DNA from: JBIOJB01 sp044450465
Lineage (GTDB): Bacteria > Chloroflexota > Dormibacteria > Dormibacterales > Dormibacteraceae
Length of the DNA: 13,329 bases
Assembly (NCBI GenBank): GCA_044450465.1
Contig: JBIOJB010000084.1
Location: forward strand, 1 to 13,329
Direction: 5' to 3'
The notes beneath the pieces were generated by a model. That model was given only the letters and a program-made list of their open reading frames with translations. It was not told the DNA's origin and made no database searches. Made by a program: the position numbers and the translations under genes. Numbering within the stretch: the first letter of the stretch is position 1; each line of letters opens with the position of its first letter. Below, piece after piece: positions 13,204 to 13,329 of the stretch.

Positions 13204-13329
13204 CCGCCTGGTTGAGGCGGGCCGGGTGGCTGCCCCGGCTCTGGCGGCGGCGCGCCGGGTGCCGACTCCGGTGTCGCTGCCGGCGGCGGAGCCGGCGTTG
13301 CGATGTCCGCCCATGCGGACGGGTGGGTC
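13200..13329 (-). CDS. C-terminal end of an unidentified Pro/Ala/Gly-rich protein (cut by window edge)
   Basis: On the minus strand the frame entering from the right edge reads a 42-residue tail rich in Pro, Ala and Gly (for example TPAPPPAATPESAPGAPPPE) and ends at a TAA at 13200-13202, exactly at the livM stop. The composition and the fitting stop suggest a real disordered C-terminus rather than noise. The rest lies outside the window and no domain can be named. GC-rich sequence can give such tails by chance. Confidence 0.45.
   Translation of the reverse strand, partial: THPSAWADIATPAPPPAATPESAPGAPPPEPGQPPGPPQPGG
13204..13239. terminator. Tandem stem-loops at the convergent end of the importer operon
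   Basis: CCGCCT/AGGCGG (13204-13209 with 13215-13220) and GCCGGG/CCCGGC (13221-13226 with 13234-13239) are two adjacent perfect 6 bp stems immediately after the livM stop. They may act as a bidirectional terminator between livM and the convergent partial gene, though no T-run is present and they lie within the proposed minus-strand coding tail. Confidence 0.35.

Noticed and set aside
1..13329. CRISPR array, tRNA, rRNA or replication origin
   Set aside because: No spaced direct repeats, cloverleaf-like or rRNA-like sequence, or clusters of DnaA-type boxes were noticed by eye.

Overview
This is a GC-rich, densely packed bacterial chromosome segment. About 14 genes lie on the plus strand and 4 on the minus strand, many with 1-14 nt start/stop overlaps. 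Several traits suggest a Terrabacteria lineage such as Actinomycetota or the Dormibacterota/Chloroflexota soil groups: very high GC, frequent GTG/TTG starts, an InhA-like enoyl reductase, a FadE-type acyl-CoA dehydrogenase beside a HadA/HadB-like hotdog pair, and apparent leaderless promoters (TANNNT exactly 7 nt before the start codon). The phylum is an inference. No rRNA, tRNA, CRISPR, insertion sequence or phage module is visible.

Layout. (1) 1-2651: the end of heme A synthase (ctaA), heme O synthase (ctaB), an AHL-lactonase-like metallo-beta-lactamase hydrolase and a two-domain sulfurtransferase, all joined by 1-4 nt overlaps as one operon. (2) 2684-3482: an InhA/FabI-type enoyl-ACP reductase with its own probable leaderless promoter. 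(3) 3508-4376: an RNase H-fold protein behind an unusual set of nested, mutually exclusive inverted repeats that overlap a probable promoter, followed by a small coiled-coil plus histone-H1-like basic protein. (4) 4395-4751 (minus): a zinc-ribbon/TM2-like membrane protein. (5) 4787-6761: acyl-CoA dehydrogenase, HadA-like hotdog protein and HadB-like MaoC dehydratase, tightly overlapped. (6) 6677-8187 (minus): a TetR-family regulator and an uncharacterised multi-pass membrane protein; the latter overlaps the MaoC gene tail-to-tail by 85 bp. (7) 8176-13203: a complete branched-chain-amino-acid-type ABC importer (lipoprotein, two ATPases, two permeases), divergent from the TetR gene. (8) The right edge holds what looks like the Pro/Ala/Gly-rich C-terminus of a minus-strand gene.

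How they may work together. Heme O/A synthesis supplies cytochrome oxidase, and the sulfurtransferase and hydrolase ride on that operon. The TetR gene and the importer share an about 106 bp intergenic region in which a 5-8-5 bp palindrome covers the -10 elements of both proposed promoters, so the TetR protein probably controls both directions. The acyl-CoA dehydrogenase and paired hydratases could degrade an acyl-CoA, possibly derived from an imported substrate; that link is inference.

The least explained parts are the RNase H-like/H1-like pair with its palindrome-rich leader, the uncharacterised membrane protein next to TetR, and a 12-codon mini-ORF that bridges livH and livM through two ATGA overlaps. 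I see no clear evidence of a wholly new defence or mobile system.
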